This document shows, piece by piece, positions 4,388 to 7,267 of a stretch of DNA of 7,267 nucleotides. Each line of letters starts with the position of its first letter. Position 1 is the stretch's first letter. Position numbers and translations under genes: made by a program. The stretch covers positions 1 to 7,267 of the forward strand of contig JAIJJM010000103.1 of the NCBI GenBank assembly GCA_022728415.1. The letters are read 5' to 3'. The notes below the pieces were generated by a model that saw only the letters and a list, made by a program, of their open reading frames with translations, was not told the origin of the DNA and ran no database searches. The stretch is from Collinsella sp. Its GTDB lineage: Bacteria; Actinomycetota; Coriobacteriia; Coriobacteriales; Coriobacteriaceae.

Positions 4388-6385
4388 ATGGCAAAAAACA
4401 CCGCAAACTATGGTAATGACAGTATCCGCCAACTCAAGGACGAGGAGCGCGTACGCCTGCGCCCCGCCGTCATCTTTGGCTCGGACGGCCTCGATGGTTG
4501 CGCGCACGCCGCCTTCGAGATCCTGTCCAACGCCGTTGACGAGGCGCGCCAGGGCTACGGCAAGCTCATCACCCTCACCGCCTTTCGCGATGGCTCTATC
4601 CAGGTAGAGGATAACGGCCGCGGCTGCCCACTCGATTGGAACCCCTCCGAGAAGCGCTTTAACTGGGAACTCGTCTTTTGCGAGCTCTACGCCGGCGGCA
4701 AATACAACAACAACCAGGGTGGCGACTACGACTTCTCGCTCGGCACCAACGGCCTGGGCTCCTGCGCGACCCAGTACGCCTCCGAATACATGGACGTCAC
4801 AGTTTGGCGCGATGGCAACAAATACTCCCTGCACTTTAAGAAGGGCAAGGTTGTCGGCGCCAAAAAGAAGGCTCTCGAGATTGAGCCCAGCGACGAGGAC
4901 CGTACCGGCACCACCATCAAGTGGCGCCCCGATCTTGAGGTCTTTACCTCGATTAGCATCCCCCACGATTGGTATCGCGAGACTATGCGCCGTCAGGCCG
5001 TGGTCAACGCCAACGTGACCTTCCGTCTGCGCATAGAGGGCGACGACGGCGAGTTTTCCGAAGAGGATTTTTGCTATCCCAAGGGCATTGAGGACTACGT
5101 GCTCGAGAAGGTCGGTACCGACTACCTCACCGAGCCTTTCTTTATCGAGGCCGACCGCCGCGGTCGCGACCGCGAGGACCTGCCCGACTACAATGTAAAA
5201 ATCACCGCATGCATGTGCTTCTCGCGCACCTTCATGATGCAGGAGTACTACCACAACTCATCGTGGCTCGAGAACGGCGGCTCACCCGAGAAGGCGGCCC
5301 GCAGCGCTCTGACCAGCGCCATCGATGCCTACATTAAGCAACAGGGCAAATACAACAAAAACGAGAGCGGCATTAAGTGGCAAGACGTCCAGGACTGTCT
5401 GGTACTGGTGACCAACTGCTTCTCCACCCAGACGTCCTACGAGAACCAGACCAAGAAGGCCATCAATAACCGCTTTATCCAGCAGGCCATGACGGCCTTC
5501 TTTAAGGAGCGCCTCTCGACCTACTTGATCGAGAACAAAGACGCCGCCAACAAGATCGTGGAGCAGGTGCTCATCAACAAGCGCTCGCGCGAGAACGCCG
5601 AGAAGACGCGCCAGAGCATCAAGACCAACCTGCAGCAGAAGACCGACATGGCTAACCGCGTGCAGAAGTTCATCGACTGCCGCTCCAAGGACAAGAGCCG
5701 CCGCGAGATCTACATCGTAGAGGGCGACTCGGCAGCAGGCGCCATTCGCACCTCGCGCGATGCCGAGTTCCAGGGTGTTATGCCCGTCCGTGGCAAAATC
5801 CTCAACTGCCTAAAGGAGGACTACCCGCGCATCTTTAAGTCCGACATCATCATGGACCTCATGCGCGTGCTGGGCTGCGGCGTGGAGATCAAGGACAAGC
5901 GCATCAAGAACCTTGGCGCCTTTGACCTGGACAACCTCAACTGGAACAAGGTCATTATCTGTACGGACGCCGATGTCGACGGTTATCACATCCGCACGCT
6001 CGTGCTCACCATGCTCTATCGCCTGGTGCCCACACTTATCGACGAGGGTTACGTGTATATCGCCGAGTCGCCGCTCTACGAGATCAACTGCAAAGAGAAG
6101 ACCTACTTTGCCTACACCGATCTCGAGAAGAACGGCATCCTCAAGGAGATCGGCGACCAAAAGTGCTCCATCAACCGCTCCAAGGGTCTTGGTGAGAACG
6201 ACCCGGACATGATGTGGCTCACTACCATGAACCCCGAGACGCGTCGCCTGATCAAGGTGGAGCCCGAGGACGTCACCAAAATGGAGACCATGTTCAACCT
6301 TCTGCTGGGCAACGACGAGGCGGGCCGCAAGCGCCATATCTCCGAGCACGGCAAGGAATATCTAGACCAGCTGGACCTGCAGTAA
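4388..6385 (+). CDS. Type IIA DNA topoisomerase B subunit (GyrB/ParE-like, 665 aa)
   Basis: This is the ATP-binding and TOPRIM subunit of a gyrase/topoisomerase IV enzyme, which passes one DNA duplex through a cut in another. The GHKL ATPase comes first: E44 (general base) and N48 in FEILSNAVDEA, DNGRG at 75-79, AGGKY at 102-106, and GTTIKWRPD near 174-182. The transducer has the QTK loop in YENQTKKAINN. The TOPRIM domain has EGDSA (445-449), PVRGKILN, DADVDG (527-532), and a C-terminal SKGLGENDPDMMW. Length is close to ParE and Gram-positive GyrB. Oddities: Asn121 replaces His in the usual GLHGVG loop, and Tyr533 replaces Ser in DGSH. AAAGGAG is 16 bases upstream of the ATG, unusually far; GAGAG at 4376-4380 is closer. 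The A-subunit gene follows after 45 bases. The missing dnaA/dnaN/recF context argues against the main gyrase locus, so topoisomerase IV or a paralogue is likelier. Confidence 0.93.
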   Translation: MAKNTANYGNDSIRQLKDEERVRLRPAVIFGSDGLDGCAHAAFEILSNAVDEARQGYGKLITLTAFRDGSIQVEDNGRGCPLDWNPSEKRFNWELVFCELYAGGKYNNNQGGDYDFSLGTNGLGSCATQYASEYMDVTVWRDGNKYSLHFKKGKVVGAKKKALEIEPSDEDRTGTTIKWRPDLEVFTSISIPHDWYRETMRRQAVVNANVTFRLRIEGDDGEFSEEDFCYPKGIEDYVLEKVGTDYLTEPFFIEADRRGRDREDLPDYNVKITACMCFSRTFMMQEYYHNSSWLENGGSPEKAARSALTSAIDAYIKQQGKYNKNESGIKWQDVQDCLVLVTNCFSTQTSYENQTKKAINNRFIQQAMTAFFKERLSTYLIENKDAANKIVEQVLINKRSRENAEKTRQSIKTNLQQKTDMANRVQKFIDCRSKDKSRREIYIVEGDSAAGAIRTSRDAEFQGVMPVRGKILNCLKEDYPRIFKSDIIMDLMRVLGCGVEIKDKRIKNLGAFDLDNLNWNKVIICTDADVDGYHIRTLVLTMLYRLVPTLIDEGYVYIAESPLYEINCKEKTYFAYTDLEKNGILKEIGDQKCSINRSKGLGENDPDMMWLTTMNPETRRLIKVEPEDVTKMETMFNLLLGNDEAGRKRHISEHGKEYLDQLDLQ

Positions 6386-6420
6386 CAGCAAATCGATAAC
6401 GACGGCCCATAAGAAGTTCA

Positions 6421-6426
6421 AGAGGA
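6421..6426 (+). promoter_or_regulatory. Shine-Dalgarno deciding the GTG start of the A subunit
   Basis: AGAGGA ends four bases before the GTG at 6431, in the 45-base gap after the B-subunit stop. No other in-frame start with comparable spacing is present, and no terminator-like hairpin lies in the gap, so the two genes are co-transcribed. Confidence 0.7.
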
Positions 6427-6430
6427 AATC

Positions 6431-7267
6431 GTGGCAAAGAAGAAGACGAAGAACCAGCCAAAGAAAAAGCAGGTCAACGCCGAGAATGTCATCGGCCTGC
6501 ACTCCGAGGTCACCGACCAGCCGATCACACAGACGCTCGAGGTCAACTACATGCCCTATGCGATGAGCGTCAACGTCTCGCGTGCGTTCCCCGAGATTGA
6601 CGGCTTTAAGCCCTCGCACCGCAAGCTGCTCTACACCATGTACAAGATGGGTCTGCTCAAGGGCGAGCGCCAGAAGAGTGCCAATATTGTGGGCCAGACC
6701 ATGAAGCTCAACCCGCACGGCGATGCCGCGATCTACGAGACGATGGTGCGCTTGGCCACCGGCAACGAGGCGCTGCTCGCCCCCTTCGTGGAGTCGAAGG
6801 GCAACTTTGGTAAGTACTATTCGGGCGACCTGAGCTACGCCGCCTCGCGTTATACCGAGGCCAAGCTCTCCCCCATCAGCGCCGAGATCTTCAAGGACAT
6901 CGACAAGGACCCGGTCGACTTCGTCGACAGCTACGACGGCGCCATGAAGGAGCCGCGCCTGCTGCCCACCACGTTCCCCAACATCCTTGTCTCGGCCAAT
7001 AAGGGCATCGGCGTCGCCATGGCGTCCGACATCTGCGGTTTCAACCTCAACGAGGTCTGCACCGCCACGATGCACTACCTGCAGGATCCCGACTGCGACC
7101 TGCTCGAGTACATGCCCATGCCCGACTTCTCGACCGGCGGCGAGATCATCTACCGCCGCGAGGAGATGGAAAAGATCGTCGAGACCGGCCTGGGCAGCTT
7201 CCAGATCCGCTCCCGCTGGCGCTGGATTCCCGAAGAGCGCATCATCGAGGTCTACGAGATCCCCTAC
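6431..7267 (+). CDS. Type IIA DNA topoisomerase A subunit (GyrA/ParC-like), N-terminal 279 residues
   Basis: This is the DNA cleavage and religation subunit, partner of the B subunit just upstream; the gene runs off the window end. After a Lys-rich tail (MAKKKTKNQPKKK) come YMPYAMSVNVSRAFPEIDGF (40-59) and KPSHRKLLYTMYKMG, the NPHGDAAIYE segment (94-103), and GNFG (124-127). Next are R140-Y141 in SRYTEAKLS, where Tyr141 should form the phosphotyrosyl link to DNA, and PNILVSANKGIGVAMAS (183-199). The segment aligned to the quinolone-resistance region has Ala99 at the E. coli GyrA Ser83 position and Glu103 at Asp87. The stretch between GNFG and the catalytic Tyr (KYYSGDLSYAAS) differs from the usual SIDGDPAAAM. 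The missing C-terminal beta-pinwheel would decide between gyrase and topoisomerase IV. GTG start supported by AGAGGA. Confidence 0.92.
   Translation, partial: MAKKKTKNQPKKKQVNAENVIGLHSEVTDQPITQTLEVNYMPYAMSVNVSRAFPEIDGFKPSHRKLLYTMYKMGLLKGERQKSANIVGQTMKLNPHGDAAIYETMVRLATGNEALLAPFVESKGNFGKYYSGDLSYAASRYTEAKLSPISAEIFKDIDKDPVDFVDSYDGAMKEPRLLPTTFPNILVSANKGIGVAMASDICGFNLNEVCTATMHYLQDPDCDLLEYMPMPDFSTGGEIIYRREEMEKIVETGLGSFQIRSRWRWIPEERIIEVYEIPY

Noticed and set aside
4262..5254. Long minus-strand open frame of 330 codons across the topoisomerase B gene
   Set aside because: It lies antisense to a clearly conserved GHKL domain; the Val/Ala/Gly-rich translation is the mirror of GC-biased codons and has no ribosome binding site.
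5810..6349. Minus-strand open frame of 179 codons over the TOPRIM region
   Set aside because: Antisense shadow of the EGDSA and DADVDG region; same compositional artefact.
6362..7075. Minus-strand open frame of 237 codons across the topoisomerase A gene
   Set aside because: Antisense to the conserved GyrA/ParC N-terminal domain; low-complexity Val/Leu/His/Asp-rich product with no recognisable motif.

Overview
The window looks like chromosomal DNA from a high-GC Gram-positive bacterium. A gut member of the Coriobacteriia (Collinsella or a relative) is my best guess. This rests on the strong G/C third-position bias of the right-hand genes, a LexA box of the Gram-positive/actinobacterial type, and a divergent type IIA topoisomerase pair. 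The assignment is inference; no rRNA or other marker gene is present.

Left part (1-2483): all genes lie on the minus strand. From the right they are a small XRE/Cro-type regulator (2253-2483); a four-helix membrane protein gene that follows it and is cut by one in-frame TAA (1659-2243); an uncharacterised soluble protein of 238 aa (917-1633); a 316-base stretch with no convincing gene; a 176-aa protein with a membrane segment at each end (70-600); and the first 23 codons of another gene overlapping it by a TGATG junction (1-70). The middle of this block is less codon-biased than the topoisomerase genes and looks like accessory DNA.

Middle (2484-4121): a 255-base divergent control region separates the XRE regulator from a plus-strand gene for an ATPase of the archaeal-type AAA / DUF234 family (2739-4121). 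That protein ends in a PD-(D/E)xK nuclease-like motif. The control region is full of palindromes. A near-consensus promoter for the regulator carries a palindrome between its -35 and -10. The ATPase gene is preceded by a perfect 23-bp direct repeat forming two palindromes, one just upstream of the -35 and one running from the -10 to the GTG start and enclosing the ribosome binding site. A TCGGA(C/T)A core recurs in both halves, so the two genes may share a regulator.

Right part (4122-7267): an intergenic region with a perfect 16-bp LexA/SOS box leads into a two-gene topoisomerase operon. It holds a complete GyrB/ParE-like ATPase subunit (4388-6385) and the start of a GyrA/ParC-like DNA-cleavage subunit (6431 to the window end). 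Both keep their catalytic residues but differ from standard gyrase at conserved positions. These include Ala where the quinolone-binding Ser normally sits and Asn in place of the His of the GLHGVG loop. Together they would form an A2B2 enzyme, a topoisomerase IV or a divergent gyrase paralogue, plausibly induced on DNA damage.
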